64,000 nucleotides of DNA, from the NCBI GenBank assembly GCA_002721545.1, contig PBKR01000011.1, positions 36,411 through 100,410 on the forward strand, read 5' to 3'. How positions within the stretch are numbered: position 1 is the first letter of the stretch; each line of letters begins with the position of its first letter. A program made the translations under genes and the position numbers. This document shows positions 19,314-31,676 of the stretch, in pieces. Source of the DNA: Nitrosomonadaceae bacterium. GTDB taxonomy: Bacteria; Pseudomonadota; Gammaproteobacteria; Burkholderiales; Nitrosomonadaceae. Under the pieces are notes generated by a model. It worked only from the letters and a program-made list of their open reading frames with translations, had not been told where the DNA came from and did no database searches.

Positions 19314-20474
19314 ATGATTTATCACGCTAGTATTAGTAACCAAAAAACTATCTCTGATTTTGATCAGAGTTTAATTTGGTCTGCAATATTTCTGTTGAGT
19401 CTAGGTCTCATTATGGTTTATTCAGCTTCTATTTCAATAGCTGAGACCAGTCGCGGAGATGGCTATGCAGCATATTTTCTTGTTCGTCAAGGGGCTTACT
19501 TATTAGTCGGGTTATTTATTGGATTGATTTCATTTCAAATACCAATGAAATTATGGCAAAAATACTCGCTTTATCCGTTTCTGATAGGTATGGGGCTGCT
19601 TGCATTAGTACTGATTCCCGGTATAGGGAATGAAGTTAACGGTAGTAGGCGCTGGTTATCGTTATTTGTTGTAAATCTACAGCCTTCTGAATTTATGAAA
19701 TTATTCATAGTGATGTATGTTGCTAGCTATACAGTTAAAAGAGCGGCATATCTGGATCATCTTAGGAAGGGTTTTTTACCTATTTTTATTGTAATGATAA
19801 TGTTAGGTTTTTTATTACTTAATCAACCGGATTTAGGGGCTTTTGTTGTTATTACTGGTATTGTAATGGCTGTTTTATTTTTGGGAGGAATGAATATAAA
19901 GTTATTTGTTGGAATTATCGGGCTATTGTGTATGGCTGTACTGGTATTAATTTTACTTGAGCCTTACCGTATGAAACGAATTATTGCCACTTTAAATCCA
20001 TTTGAAGATGAATTTAGTACAGGGTATCAATTGTCTCATTCCTTGATGGCATTTGGGCGAGGCGGATGGGAAGGTGTTGGATTAGGTGGGAGTGTAGAGA
20101 AATTATACTATCTACCAGAAGCGCATACTGATTTTTTGCTTGCAGTAATAGCTGAGGAACTTGGTTTTATTGGGGTAATGGTTGTAGTAGTGTTATTTTC
20201 ATTGCTAGTGATACGATCCTTTGTCATAGGTCGTCAAGCAGCAATACGTGACCGATTTTTTTCTGCATTAGTAGCCCAAGGATTTGGAGTATGGATAGGA
20301 ATACAAGCTTTCATCAACATGGGTGTAAATATGGGTATTTTGCCGACAAAAGGGTTAACTTTGCCATTAATGAGTTTTGGTGGTAGTGGTATTGTTGCTA
20401 ATTGCATTGCGCTAGCAATTTTATTAAGGGTTGATTGGGAAAATCGCCAGTTAATGAAAGGGTATAAAATATGA
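19314..20474 (+). CDS. ftsW: Lipid II polymerase FtsW (SEDS family)
   Basis: 386 residues, about ten membrane segments. SEDS-family glycosyltransferase that polymerises lipid II at the septum together with FtsI. Visible family landmarks: GLIMVYSAS in the first helix, NGSRRWL followed by [19 protein letters not shown], the long loop ending [25 protein letters not shown], and [24 protein letters not shown]. The last two distinguish FtsW/RodA. Confidence 0.95.
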   Translation: MIYHASISNQKTISDFDQSLIWSAIFLLSLGLIMVYSASISIAETSRGDGYAAYFLVRQGAYLLVGLFIGLISFQIPMKLWQKYSLYPFLIGMGLLALVLIPGIGNEVNGSRRWLSLFVVNLQPSEFMKLFIVMYVASYTVKRAAYLDHLRKGFLPIFIVMIMLGFLLLNQPDLGAFVVITGIVMAVLFLGGMNIKLFVGIIGLLCMAVLVLILLEPYRMKRIIATLNPFEDEFSTGYQLSHSLMAFGRGGWEGVGLGGSVEKLYYLPEAHTDFLLAVIAEELGFIGVMVVVVLFSLLVIRSFVIGRQAAIRDRFFSALVAQGFGVWIGIQAFINMGVNMGILPTKGLTLPLMSFGGSGIVANCIALAILLRVDWENRQLMKGYKI

Positions 20475-20514
20475 AAGCAAGTTGTTACCAAAAAATAATT
20501 ATAGGATTTTAGGT

Positions 20515-21591
20515 GTGGCACACACTATCTTAATTATGGCAGGAGGAACTGGCGGGCATGTTTTTCCAGCGTTGGCAGTAGCAGATTATTTAAAGAAGGA
20601 TGGCTGGAGAATAGTGTGGTTAGGAACAAAAGGTGGAATGGAAGAATCATTGGTTTTAAAAAAAGGGCATGATATTAAATTTATTAATTTCTCGGGCTTG
20701 CGTGGAAAAAATTTAATGACTTGGCTTACTCTTCCTATAAGGATGCTATTTGCATTCTTTCAAAGCGCAAAGATCTTATTTATTTTACGTCCAGATGTGG
20801 TATTGGGTATGGGGGGTTATCCAGCATTTCCAGGAGGGGTTATGGCCTCATTATTCAATATCCCTTTATTAATTCATGAACAGAATTCAATACCCGGCCT
20901 TACAAATAAGATATTAGCCAAGTTTGCAGATAGAGTTTTAATAGGATTTCCTAATTCTATTAAAGATAAGAGAAATGTGGTTTTCTCTGGGAATCCAATA
21001 CGTACTGAGATTAAGCAATTAGATGTACCAGAAAGACGGTATGAAGGGCGGAACGGAAATTTAAAGCTTTTAATAATAGGTGGAAGCTTAGGTGCTCAAG
21101 TATTAAATATTGTCGTACCGCAAGCTTTGAGATTGATACCGGAGAATGTGAGACCAATAGTCATTCATCAAGCTGGAAAGGCACACCTTACGGCTTTAAA
21201 TAAAAATTATTTAGAAGCTGGAGTGAAAGGTGAATTAATAGATTTTATTGATAATATTGCAGCCCAGTACTCTGAAAATGATTTAGTTTTATGCCGTGCT
21301 GGTGCACTTACGGTTTCTGAATTATCTTCTGCAGGTGTAGCAAGTATTCTTGTGCCTTTTCCGTATGCTGTAGATGATCATCAGACATATAATGCAAGAT
21401 TCCTAAGTAGTCATGGTGCTGCAGTGTTGTTATCTGAGAGTGAATTAACTCCTCATAATTTGGCTAAATTATTGTCAAATTTTACGCGAGAAAAATTATT
21501 GAGAATGGCAATGCAGGCACGAGAATTAGCAAAGCCTAATGCTACTAGAATAGTAGCAGAAGAGTGCATAGGAATGATTACAAATGAATAA
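20515..21591 (+). CDS. murG: Lipid II synthase MurG (GlcNAc transferase)
   Basis: Peripheral inner-membrane glycosyltransferase that adds GlcNAc to lipid I. GTG 20515 is preferred: AGGA sits 8 bases upstream and the protein then begins MAHTILIMAGGTGGHVFPALA, as family members do, with 358 residues. A longer frame from TTG 20482 is possible. Other motifs: HEQNSIPGLTNK, IIGGSLGAQVLN (UDP binding) and CRAGALTVSELSSAG near residue 260. Confidence 0.94.
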   Translation: MAHTILIMAGGTGGHVFPALAVADYLKKDGWRIVWLGTKGGMEESLVLKKGHDIKFINFSGLRGKNLMTWLTLPIRMLFAFFQSAKILFILRPDVVLGMGGYPAFPGGVMASLFNIPLLIHEQNSIPGLTNKILAKFADRVLIGFPNSIKDKRNVVFSGNPIRTEIKQLDVPERRYEGRNGNLKLLIIGGSLGAQVLNIVVPQALRLIPENVRPIVIHQAGKAHLTALNKNYLEAGVKGELIDFIDNIAAQYSENDLVLCRAGALTVSELSSAGVASILVPFPYAVDDHQTYNARFLSSHGAAVLLSESELTPHNLAKLLSNFTREKLLRMAMQARELAKPNATRIVAEECIGMITNE

Positions 21592-21644
21592 TAAGGTAGC
21601 CTACTTAGTAGAAATTCCTTTTTAATATCTTATAAAGATAAAGA

Positions 21645-23069
21645 ATGAAGCATAAAGTAAAACATATTCATTTTGTTGGTATTGGTGGATCAGGTATGAG
21701 TGGAATAGCTGAAGTTTTATTAAATTTGGGCTATAAAATAAGTGGTTCAGATTTATTAGATAGTGTTACGACAAAACGGATAAGAACTTTGGGTGCTACT
21801 GTTCATATTGGCCATGCAAGTAATTATATTGACTCAGCAGATGCAGTAGTTATATCTAGTGTAATAAAATCAGATAATCCAGAAGTAAGTGCAGCACGAA
21901 GAAATAATATTCCTATAGTTCCGAGAGCAATTATGTTGGCAGAGCTACTGCGGTTGCGCCAAGGGATTGGTATTGCAGGAACCCACGGTAAGACTACTAC
22001 TACGAGTTTAATTGCAAGTATTCTTGCACAGGCTAAAATGGATCCTACTTTTATTATTGGTGGAAAATTAGAATCTGCAGGAGCTAATGCCAAATTAGGA
22101 AGTGGTGAGTTTATTGTAGTAGAAGCTGATGAATCTGATGCCTCATTTCTTTATCTACAACCAGTATTAGCTGTGGTCACTAACATAGATCATGATCATA
22201 TGGAAGCTTATGATCATGATTTTAATAAGCTTAAAAAGGCCTTCGTAGATTTTATACAGCATCTTCCATTTTATGGGCTGGCAATTCTATGTGTAGATGA
22301 TCCTAATATACGTCAGATTATTCCTGCTATTACTAAACCTATTATGACATATGGTTTGTCAGATGCAGCACAAATTAGGGCCGAAAACATTACTCACTGT
22401 AAAGGAAAGATGCAGTTTACAGCGGTGGTTAGAGTGAATGAAAAGGTTCGTAAGCTTGATATAAAACTTAATTTGCCAGGACTGCATAATGTATTAAATG
22501 CATTGGCTGCAATTGCAGTGGGAAATGAATTAGGGATCCCAGATAGTTCAATGATTAATGCATTAAATACATTTAAGGGGGTGGGTCGACGCTTCCAGCG
22601 TTGTGGTGAGATTGAGATATTTAGAAAAGATATGAACGGGAGTTTCACTCTTGTTGATGATTATGGTCACCATCCAGTAGAAATTGCGGCAACAATTAAT
22701 GCAGCTCGCGGAGCATTTCCTGGCCGCCGTCTTATAGTTGCATTTCAGCCACATCGTTATACTCGTACTAGAGATGTATTTGAGGACCTTGTAAAAGTTT
22801 TATCAACATCGGACGTATTATTATTAACTGAAATTTATTCTGCAGGGGAAGCACCAATTATTGCTGCTGATGGGAAATCACTTGTACGGGCAATTAGGAT
22901 ACAGGGAAAAGTTGAGCCGATTTTTATAGAAGCTGTAGAGGAATTACCCAGAGCTATCTTGAATATTGTACAGAATAGAGATGTAGTATTAATTATGGGA
23001 GCAGGTTCTGTGAGTATCGTATCACAGAGCCTTATGAATTATTCTTGTGAGGATAAAAGAAGTGGATAA
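21645..23069 (+). CDS. murC: UDP-MurNAc:L-alanine ligase
   Basis: First of the four Mur ligases. 474 residues starting with the glycine-rich [22 protein letters not shown]-loop [15 protein letters not shown] is near residue 108, and the [11 protein letters not shown] segment near 345 is typical of MurC. The stop overlaps the start of murB. Confidence 0.95.
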   Translation: MKHKVKHIHFVGIGGSGMSGIAEVLLNLGYKISGSDLLDSVTTKRIRTLGATVHIGHASNYIDSADAVVISSVIKSDNPEVSAARRNNIPIVPRAIMLAELLRLRQGIGIAGTHGKTTTTSLIASILAQAKMDPTFIIGGKLESAGANAKLGSGEFIVVEADESDASFLYLQPVLAVVTNIDHDHMEAYDHDFNKLKKAFVDFIQHLPFYGLAILCVDDPNIRQIIPAITKPIMTYGLSDAAQIRAENITHCKGKMQFTAVVRVNEKVRKLDIKLNLPGLHNVLNALAAIAVGNELGIPDSSMINALNTFKGVGRRFQRCGEIEIFRKDMNGSFTLVDDYGHHPVEIAATINAARGAFPGRRLIVAFQPHRYTRTRDVFEDLVKVLSTSDVLLLTEIYSAGEAPIIAADGKSLVRAIRIQGKVEPIFIEAVEELPRAILNIVQNRDVVLIMGAGSVSIVSQSLMNYSCEDKRSG

Positions 23070-24030
23070 ATTATTGCATGCTCAGTCCCACACAAAACAA
23101 TGGGATAAAAAAAGCCTGCGTGGGGAATTGCGTATTAATGAACCAATGAGAAAATATACCTCCTGGCGTGTGGGAGGTAGGGCAGAGCGAATTTATATAC
23201 CAGCTGATTTAGATGATTTAGCTGAGTTCTTATTTAGTATACCTAAGCGTGAGAAAATTTGTGTTATTGGCCTGGGTAGTAATATTTTAGTACGTGATGG
23301 TGGTTTACGTGGCACAGTGATCTTGCTCCATTCAAAATTAAATAATATTTTACTGGAAGGACATAGTGATGAGGATAAGTTGATTTATGCTGAGTCAGGA
23401 GTGACATGTGCAAAGGTAGCAAAATTTGCCACATTACATAATTTAGCTGGGGCAGAATTTTTAGCGGGCATACCTGGTACAGTCGGGGGGGCTTTGGCAA
23501 TGAATGCAGGTTGTTATGGTTCAGAAACATGGGAAATTATAGAGCGAGTACGGATACTAAATAGGTCGGGTTATCTAAAGAATAGAGATGCAAAAGAGTA
23601 TAGGGTTGGTTATCGTCAGGTAAATTTAAGATCAAACATTGAGCCATCTGTTGATTATTCTAGAGAGGAATGGTTTGTAGGGGCATGGCTAAAATTAGAA
23701 AGAGGAAATAATGTGGCATCTAAGAAAAAGATTAAAGCATTGCTTTCTGAGCGTATTGGAAGCCAGCCTTTGAATTTACCTAGCGCTGGTTCAGTATTTC
23801 GTAATCCTCCTGGTGATCATGCTGCTCGATTAATTGAATTATGTAATTTAAAAGGATTTAGTATTGGTGGGGCTATGGTTTCAACTAAGCATGCTAATTT
23901 TATTGTTAATACAGGTAATGCTATAGCAGAAGATATTGAGTCTGTGATTAGAGAAGTGCGTACAAAAGTAAAGAGGAAAACTGGCATTGAATTAATACAA
24001 GAAATTAGAATTATAGGAGAAATAAAATAA
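23062..24030 (+). CDS. murB: UDP-N-acetylenolpyruvoylglucosamine reductase
   Basis: FAD enzyme that reduces the enolpyruvyl group to make UDP-MurNAc. GTG 23062 is preferred over GTG 23047 because AGGA lies 8 bases upstream; it yields 322 residues. Motifs: [19 protein letters not shown]-binding [12 protein letters not shown] and [18 protein letters not shown], and the catalytic-Ser region [10 protein letters not shown] near residue 250. It overlaps the murC end by eight bases. Confidence 0.94.
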   Translation: MDKLLHAQSHTKQWDKKSLRGELRINEPMRKYTSWRVGGRAERIYIPADLDDLAEFLFSIPKREKICVIGLGSNILVRDGGLRGTVILLHSKLNNILLEGHSDEDKLIYAESGVTCAKVAKFATLHNLAGAEFLAGIPGTVGGALAMNAGCYGSETWEIIERVRILNRSGYLKNRDAKEYRVGYRQVNLRSNIEPSVDYSREEWFVGAWLKLERGNNVASKKKIKALLSERIGSQPLNLPSAGSVFRNPPGDHAARLIELCNLKGFSIGGAMVSTKHANFIVNTGNAIAEDIESVIREVRTKVKRKTGIELIQEIRIIGEIK

Positions 24031-24084
24031 ATTATTATAGGTGCAAATTTCTAGGAGTGTATTTATTTTTACGGATAACTAGCT

Positions 24085-25002
24085 GTGAGTACAAATAATT
24101 ATGGAAAGATTGCCGTTCTCCTTGGGGGGCGATCCGCTGAGCGTGAGATCTCACTTCAGAGTGGTCAGGCAGTACTTGAGGCATTGCATCGTAGAGGGGT
24201 TGATGCCCATCCATTTGATCCGGCAAGGAATCCTATCGAGGAGCTCTTAAAGAAAGAATTTAATATGGCGTATATAGCTCTCCATGGACGTTATGGTGAG
24301 GATGGTACTGTACAAGGTGCATTGGAACTTATGGGGTTACCTTATACTGGTAGTGGTGTAATGGCATGTGCGCTTGCTATAGATAAATGGAGAACTAAAT
24401 TACTATGGCAATCGATAGGTATTAATACTCCCCGTTATATAATGCTTAACGCAGAGAGTAATTTTGATATGGTAGTAAAGGATCTAGGTTTGCCGCTTAT
24501 TATTAAACCATCACGAGAGGGCTCTACAATTGGATTGTATAAAGTAACCTCTGCAAAAGATTTACTAGATGTATATCATATGGTTGCTAAACATGATTCT
24601 ATGGTATTGGCTGAGCAGTATATAGAAGGTATAGAATTAACTGCTGCAATTCTTGGTGATGTCCCACTGCCATTGGTACGGATAGAATTATCAGGTGAGT
24701 TATATGATTATAAGGCCAAATATCTTTCTCATGATACTAAATATTTTTGTCCAAGCGGACTATCTCCCGAATTGGAGAATATAATTCAGATGAAAGCATT
24801 GCAAGCACATAGAATTCTAGGGTGTGAGGGTTGGGGAAGGGTGGACATAATACTAGACAACTCTGATAAACCTTATTTCCTTGAAACTAATACATCACCG
24901 GGCATGACAAATCATAGTCTTGTGCCAATGGCAGCAAAGAATGCAGGTATACCGTTTGATGATCTTGTAATAAAAATATTGGAGTTAGCTCATGTGGGAT
25001 AA
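24085..25002 (+). CDS. ddl: D-alanine:D-alanine ligase
   Basis: ATP-grasp enzyme supplying D-Ala-D-Ala to MurF. 305 residues from GTG 24085, a short DdlB-type protein. Motifs: LLGGRSAEREISLQSG, IKPSREGSTIGLYKV, LYDYKAKYLSHDTKYFCP and the metal-binding ETNTSPGMTNHSLVP. Its stop overlaps ftsQ by eleven bases. Confidence 0.95.
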   Translation: MSTNNYGKIAVLLGGRSAEREISLQSGQAVLEALHRRGVDAHPFDPARNPIEELLKKEFNMAYIALHGRYGEDGTVQGALELMGLPYTGSGVMACALAIDKWRTKLLWQSIGINTPRYIMLNAESNFDMVVKDLGLPLIIKPSREGSTIGLYKVTSAKDLLDVYHMVAKHDSMVLAEQYIEGIELTAAILGDVPLPLVRIELSGELYDYKAKYLSHDTKYFCPSGLSPELENIIQMKALQAHRILGCEGWGRVDIILDNSDKPYFLETNTSPGMTNHSLVPMAAKNAGIPFDDLVIKILELAHVG

Positions 25003-25747
25003 TTATCGCGCATTAAATGTATTGGCTAATAGCCTTTTTATGTTTGTTGTGCTAGCTATTGTCGCCACCCTTAGCCCATCTATTATAAATTTACCAGTTT
25101 TTGCATTAAAAGAGATAAAGATTATTGGAGATAATAATGGAAAAGATTTTAAGTATGTAACTAGAGAGCAAATAAGTAATCTTATAAATCGCAATAAATT
25201 TGGGAACTTTTTTACAGTAGATTTAGATATGATAGGTAGTAAATTTGAGACATTGCCTTGGGTCCGTGCTGCCAATATTCGTCGGCATTGGCCAAATAGT
25301 ATTGAGGTTCAATTAGAAGAGCATATAGTTCTTGCCAGAAGAGGTGGTTCAGAACTTGTAAATACCTATGGAGAAATATTTATAGCTACGACAAATAAAA
25401 AATTACCAAAATTCATTGGTTCAGCAGAGAGTTCACATAAAGTATCGCAGCAATATTTGATTTTTAGTAAGTTACTACGATCAATTCAGAAGAATATTGT
25501 TCAGTTAGATTTTTCACCACGTCAAGCGTGGCGTATACATTTAGAAGATGGTGTTGTATTAGAGCTAGGACGCGAGAAAATGCAAGATCGATTAGAAACT
25601 TATGTGGCCTCATACGATCATATAGATTCACAATTTAAAGAAAAAATTATTTATATAGATTTACGATATCCAAATGGTTTTTCTATTCGTGCAGTAGATT
25701 CATCTCATACGAAGCATCATGATCAAATTGTTAAGAAAAGTGGATAA
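24992..25747 (+). CDS. ftsQ: Cell division protein FtsQ
   Basis: 251-residue bitopic protein: a cytosolic stub, a membrane helix around residues 11-30, then a periplasmic POTRA domain (FALKEIKIIGDN onward) and the beta domain (RQAWRIHLEDGVVLELGRE). It joins FtsL and FtsB to regulate the FtsWI synthase. Position between ddl and ftsA is standard. Confidence 0.93.
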   Translation: MWDNYRALNVLANSLFMFVVLAIVATLSPSIINLPVFALKEIKIIGDNNGKDFKYVTREQISNLINRNKFGNFFTVDLDMIGSKFETLPWVRAANIRRHWPNSIEVQLEEHIVLARRGGSELVNTYGEIFIATTNKKLPKFIGSAESSHKVSQQYLIFSKLLRSIQKNIVQLDFSPRQAWRIHLEDGVVLELGREKMQDRLETYVASYDHIDSQFKEKIIYIDLRYPNGFSIRAVDSSHTKHHDQIVKKSG

Positions 25748-25772
25748 TGGGCATGAGGGCTTATGAAATAAA

Positions 25773-27011
25773 ATGAATAAGAAAAATGGAAATAGAGATC
25801 TAATCGTAGGTCTGGACATTGGAACTTCAAAGATTGTTGTCATTGTTGCAGAAGCTGCGCCTGATGGTATGTTTGAAATTATTGGTATGGGGAGTCATTC
25901 CTCTAGTGGATTAAAGAAAGGTGTAGTAGTTAATATTGAGACTACAGTTAATGCAATTCAACATGCCCTTGAAGAAGCAGAGTTAATGGCAGATTGTAAG
26001 ATTTATGACGTATATACAGGGATTGCTGGAAATCATATTAAAAGTTTTAATTCACATGGGATGGTAGCAATTAAAGATAGGGAAGTTTCGCAGTTAGATG
26101 TTGAGCGTGTTATGGAAACTGCTAAGGCAGTAAATATTCCAGCAGACCAACAGGTTTTACATATTCTAAATCAAGAATTTATTATTGATGGACAGGAGGA
26201 TGTACGTGAACCAATAGGTATGAATGGAGTACGGCTTGAGGTAAAAGTACATATTGTTACTGGTGCAGCTTCTGCTATACAAAATATTATGAAGTGTGTG
26301 CGTCGTTGTGGGCTAGAGGTGGGAGATGTTGTATTACAACCACTTGCTTCAGCAATGGCAGTTTTGTCTGAAGATGAAAAAGATCTAGGTGTATGTTTGG
26401 TAGATATTGGTGGGGGTACTACAGATATTGCTATATTTTCTCAAGGAGCAATTCGCCATACAGCAGTAATTTCTATTGCTGGTGATCAGATAACAAATGA
26501 TATAGCAATGGCATTACGTACCCCAACTAAAGATGCTGAAGACATTAAGTGCCGTTATGGTTGTGCTTTAAAAGGAATGACTGATACTCATGAAATGATT
26601 GAGGTATCTGGTGTAGGTGATCGTGGTACACGTCAATTATCTAGGCAAACACTTGCAGAAGTAATTGAGCCACGTGTAGAAGAGCTTTATTTACTTGTAC
26701 AAGCTGAACTACGCCGTAGTGGTTTTGAAGAGTTGCTTTCTTCTGGGATAGTTATTACAGGTGGCAGTAGTTCATTGTTAGGTATGGTTGAGCTTGGTGA
26801 AGAGATTTTTCATATGCCAGTTAGGTTGGGTCTGCCGCTTTATCGTAGTGGCTTGGCAGAAGTGGTTCGTACGCCAAGATTTTCTACTGGTGTTGGATTG
26901 ATAATTGCTGGAATGGAGCAGTTACGACATCATAAGCAAGCTAAACAGCAAGGACACTCATTCAAACAGACTCTTGAACGAATAGGCAATTGGTTTCAAG
27001 GTAATTTTTAG
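25773..27011 (+). CDS. ftsA: Cell division protein FtsA
   Basis: Actin-like ATPase that anchors FtsZ to the membrane. 412 residues: phosphate-1 motif LIVGLDIGTSKIVVIVAE, SHTR-like 1C domain, phosphate-2 LVDIGGGTTDIAIF near 210, adenosine motif GIVITGGSSSLLGM near 330, and a C-terminal amphipathic membrane helix (LERIGNWFQGNF). Normally ftsZ follows directly; here a 277-base gap and a convergent serS follow instead. Confidence 0.96.
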   Translation: MNKKNGNRDLIVGLDIGTSKIVVIVAEAAPDGMFEIIGMGSHSSSGLKKGVVVNIETTVNAIQHALEEAELMADCKIYDVYTGIAGNHIKSFNSHGMVAIKDREVSQLDVERVMETAKAVNIPADQQVLHILNQEFIIDGQEDVREPIGMNGVRLEVKVHIVTGAASAIQNIMKCVRRCGLEVGDVVLQPLASAMAVLSEDEKDLGVCLVDIGGGTTDIAIFSQGAIRHTAVISIAGDQITNDIAMALRTPTKDAEDIKCRYGCALKGMTDTHEMIEVSGVGDRGTRQLSRQTLAEVIEPRVEELYLLVQAELRRSGFEELLSSGIVITGGSSSLLGMVELGEEIFHMPVRLGLPLYRSGLAEVVRTPRFSTGVGLIIAGMEQLRHHKQAKQQGHSFKQTLERIGNWFQGNF

Positions 27012-27144
27012 AGATAATCGTACAGAATCTAGTATATTTAAGCTACTTGGAACTAGGTTGCTAATAGAAATTAATAATGAGTAAATAGTAGTAAATATGG
27101 GAATAAGAATAGTATTTTAAATTAATTTCGAGAATTTATATTTT

Positions 27145-27186
27145 TTACTCGTTATTCTTTTTAAATTTAATGAGTAATGATTTTTC
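27145..27186 (+). terminator. Probable terminator of the dcw cluster
   Basis: TTACTCGTTA (27145) pairs with TAATGAGTAA (27168) with one G-U pair and is followed by TGATTTTTC. It lies 133 bases after ftsA in a gap with no coding sequence. AT-rich stem, so strength is uncertain. Confidence 0.5.
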
Positions 27187-27288
27187 TTATAAATAAAAAC
27201 AGTGTGGGTTTGATACTTTGGGTTTATTTTATTTAGGCTTGATTTAATTAAGATTAAATATTTGAGTATCTATATATGAAATGTGGCA

Positions 27289-28665
<1,377 letters not shown>

Positions 28666-28699
28666 TTATAATTTTGAGTAATTAGTATTTTTAAACAAA

Positions 28700-29323
28700 T
28701 CAGTCACTAATTACATCCGAATTTTTAGGTGGTGTAAACTTAAATATTTCTGGTTCTAAATTAGGGTTTCTTTCTATTTCTGAGAATATAATTACTGTAG
28801 TCTGCTCAAAATTATCATATAGGATGATTTTTCTTAGAGAGCCTACTGGAGTAAATCCTAGTCGTAGTGATTTAAAAGATCCTTCTTTTATTTTAGGCTT
28901 AGCTTCTACCCATTCCAGTCCACCTTGAGAATTAATTTCATTCAAATTGAAATTTGATTCAATAGTACTTTTACTAGTAAGTAAAGCAGCTGGATTACTT
29001 CTAAGTGCTATATCTAGTTTCCGAGTTGTTACCTGATTTAAATCTATATCATAAAACCAAACTGTTGTACCATCCCCAATAATTAACTGTTTATATGGAA
29101 CCTCATAGCTCCATCTAAATTTCTTGGGGCGCTCAAACTGCATGGTGCCACTTGCTTCTTGTATTATTTCTGCATTCTTATTTAGTACAACTTGAGAAAA
29201 TACAGCGCGTGATTTATGTACATCTTTAATAAATGACTCTAAGCTACTTATAGCATCAGCCTGTACCAAACATGGAAGGGCTAAAAGATATAAAAAATAA
29301 ATGATGCGTTGATAAGAATGCAT
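28700..29323 (-). CDS. lolA: Outer-membrane lipoprotein carrier protein LolA
   Basis: Periplasmic chaperone shuttling lipoproteins from LolCDE to LolB. 207 residues with a signal peptide (about 1-22, ending VQADA) and the LolA pattern: SGTMQFERPKKFRWSYEVPYKQLIIGDGTTVWFYDIDLNQVT. Its place between ftsK and serS is the widely conserved proteobacterial order. Gaps of 63 and 67 bases separate it from its neighbours. Confidence 0.93.
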   Translation of the reverse strand: MHSYQRIIYFLYLLALPCLVQADAISSLESFIKDVHKSRAVFSQVVLNKNAEIIQEASGTMQFERPKKFRWSYEVPYKQLIIGDGTTVWFYDIDLNQVTTRKLDIALRSNPAALLTSKSTIESNFNLNEINSQGGLEWVEAKPKIKEGSFKSLRLGFTPVGSLRKIILYDNFEQTTVIIFSEIERNPNLEPEIFKFTPPKNSDVISD

Positions 29324-29386
29324 TGAAATTTAAGTATGGAATTAATTCACTTATTATTCTAGAGGATAATAACTTAGAAAAGCTAT

Positions 29387-31669
29387 TTATTTATCTTGGT
29401 CTCGAACCAATATCTCTCTATTTCCATTATTCTTCATAGCAGAAACAAGCCCATTATTTTCCATTTTTTCAATTAATCGTGCTGCACGGTTATAGCCAAT
29501 TCTTAGGTGTCTTTGTACAAGTGAGATTGAAGCGCGACGAGATTTCATGACAATATCAACTGCTTCTTTATATAGTGGATCAGAATGCTCATCTTCTTTG
29601 AGGGCTATACTCCCATTTTCATCACTTTTTCTGCTTCCTTCTTCAAATGAGTCAAGTAGACCATCTATATAGTGAGGTTCGCCATTCATTTTGAGGTGTT
29701 CAACTACCCGATGCACCTCTTGATCAGAAACAAAGGCCCCATGAATTCTTTGTGGGTATCCCGTTCCAGGTGGAAGATAGAGCATGTCTCCTTGGCCTAA
29801 TAACGTTTCAGCACCTATTTGGTCAAGGATCGTTCGTGAATCTACTTTACTAGAAACCTGAAAAGCAACTCGTGTTGGAATATTTGCTTTTATTAGTCCT
29901 GTTATAACATCTACTGACGGTCGTTGGGTAGCAAGTAATAAATGTATTCCTGCGGCCCGTGCTTTCTGAGCAAGCCTTGTTATTAGCTCCTCTACCTTTT
30001 TTCCTACTACCATCATCAGGTCTGCCAATTCATCAATAACTACCACAATAAATGGCATGTCTTCTAATGGCTCTGGCAAATCAGGTGTCAGGCTAAATGG
30101 GTTAGTTAGTGGAGCCTCATTCTTAATTGCATCACGGATCTTTTGATTGTATCCACCTATGTTACGTACTCCTAACAATGACATTAATTTATAACGCCTC
30201 TCCATTTCTGCCACGCACCAGCATAAGGCATTTGCCGCCTGACGCATATCAGTTACAACTGGTGCTAATAAATGTGGAATACCTTCATAGACGGACAGCT
30301 CTAGCATTTTTGGATCTACCAAAATTAAGCGTACCTGTTCAGGTGTTGCTTTATAGATTAAGCTTAGAATCATCGCATTAATTGCTACTGATTTCCCAGA
30401 TCCTGTAGTTCCTGCTACAAGTACATGTGGCATTTTAACCAGATCAGCCACAATTGGATGCCCTCCAATGTCTTTCCCTAATGCAATTGTTAATGGTGAA
30501 GCCATATCAGCATAGGATTTTGAGCCAAAGACTTCAGATAGCCGTACTATTTGTCGGCTAGGGTTAGGGATTTCTAATCCCATGCTTGTTTTTCCAGGGA
30601 TAATTTCGACAACACGTATACTTGCTACTGATAGTGCTCGCGCTAAGTCTTTTACCAAGTTGAGGATTTGGCTTCCTTTAACTCCTACTGCAGGTTCAAT
30701 TTCATAGCGGGTAATAACTGGGCCTGGATAGGCAGCAACGACTTTAACTTCTACACCAAAATCAATTAATTTACGTTCAATTAGGCGAGATGTAAATTCA
30801 AGTGTATCAGTAGATAATATTTGTATATCTTTTTCTTGTTCATCTAATAAATGTAAAGGTGGTAATGGTGAATCTGGTAGATCAGCAAACAACGGGGACT
30901 GTTTTTCTTTAATTACACGTGGTGATTCTGGAATTGTATCAACGGGTGTAGCAATATAAAGTGGAGGATGGTCTTCAAAACGTTTTTTTTCTACATCGAC
31001 TCTTCTTTTACGCTTTATCATAGAAGCGGTCCCCATTTTTCTATCTTTTCTATTTTGCCAATGATTCTTAATTCCAAATAAGAAATTCTCAATTAAGCCA
31101 CCAATACTTTCAGCAAGGCGTACCCATGAAAGCCCTGTAAATAAACTAAAACCAATAGCTAGTAGTATTAGTAATGCAAGGGTAGATCCAGTAGGACCGA
31201 ATGCCTGAGATAGGTTCTTTACAATAATATTACCTAGCATTCCACCATTTTCATCGGGCAGGAATATGTTAGGTGGATAAAGCTGTAGTGCTTCGATTCC
31301 ACTACTTGTCATCAGGAATGTAATAAAACCTACTGTTGAGAGTAATAGTGGGCGTCGGTCAAAAATCCCAGCTGAATCAAGATTACGATAACCTAATGAT
31401 ACTAAGTAGGTAAAAAACAATATCCATAACCATGCAGAAATACCAAATAAATATAAAAGTAAATCAGCTAACCATGCTCCTACATACCCACCTGGATTTT
31501 GTATAAAGACATCTCCATTAGTATGTGACCAGCCAGGATCAGTGCGGTCATAACCATATAATATTAGCGCCAGATACAGTGCAAAACCTAATAATGCAAG
31601 TGAGTAAGATTCACGCAATAGCCTTATGATCTTTGGTGGGAGCGGGTTTGATTTATTTTTTTTTGCCAT
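29387..31669 (-). CDS. ftsK: DNA translocase FtsK
   Basis: Septal DNA pump that clears chromosome ends and activates XerCD. 760 residues: four N-terminal membrane helices within about residues 20-185, a short linker, then the RecA-like motor with Walker [15 protein letters not shown] near 425, Walker [21 protein letters not shown] near 545, and a C-terminal winged-helix gamma domain (from about 690). The linker is much shorter than in E. coli FtsK. Only 7 bases separate its start from the glcF stop. Confidence 0.95.
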   Translation of the reverse strand: MAKKNKSNPLPPKIIRLLRESYSLALLGFALYLALILYGYDRTDPGWSHTNGDVFIQNPGGYVGAWLADLLLYLFGISAWLWILFFTYLVSLGYRNLDSAGIFDRRPLLLSTVGFITFLMTSSGIEALQLYPPNIFLPDENGGMLGNIIVKNLSQAFGPTGSTLALLILLAIGFSLFTGLSWVRLAESIGGLIENFLFGIKNHWQNRKDRKMGTASMIKRKRRVDVEKKRFEDHPPLYIATPVDTIPESPRVIKEKQSPLFADLPDSPLPPLHLLDEQEKDIQILSTDTLEFTSRLIERKLIDFGVEVKVVAAYPGPVITRYEIEPAVGVKGSQILNLVKDLARALSVASIRVVEIIPGKTSMGLEIPNPSRQIVRLSEVFGSKSYADMASPLTIALGKDIGGHPIVADLVKMPHVLVAGTTGSGKSVAINAMILSLIYKATPEQVRLILVDPKMLELSVYEGIPHLLAPVVTDMRQAANALCWCVAEMERRYKLMSLLGVRNIGGYNQKIRDAIKNEAPLTNPFSLTPDLPEPLEDMPFIVVVIDELADLMMVVGKKVEELITRLAQKARAAGIHLLLATQRPSVDVITGLIKANIPTRVAFQVSSKVDSRTILDQIGAETLLGQGDMLYLPPGTGYPQRIHGAFVSDQEVHRVVEHLKMNGEPHYIDGLLDSFEEGSRKSDENGSIALKEDEHSDPLYKEAVDIVMKSRRASISLVQRHLRIGYNRAARLIEKMENNGLVSAMKNNGNREILVRDQDK

Positions 31670-31676
31670 TTATATA

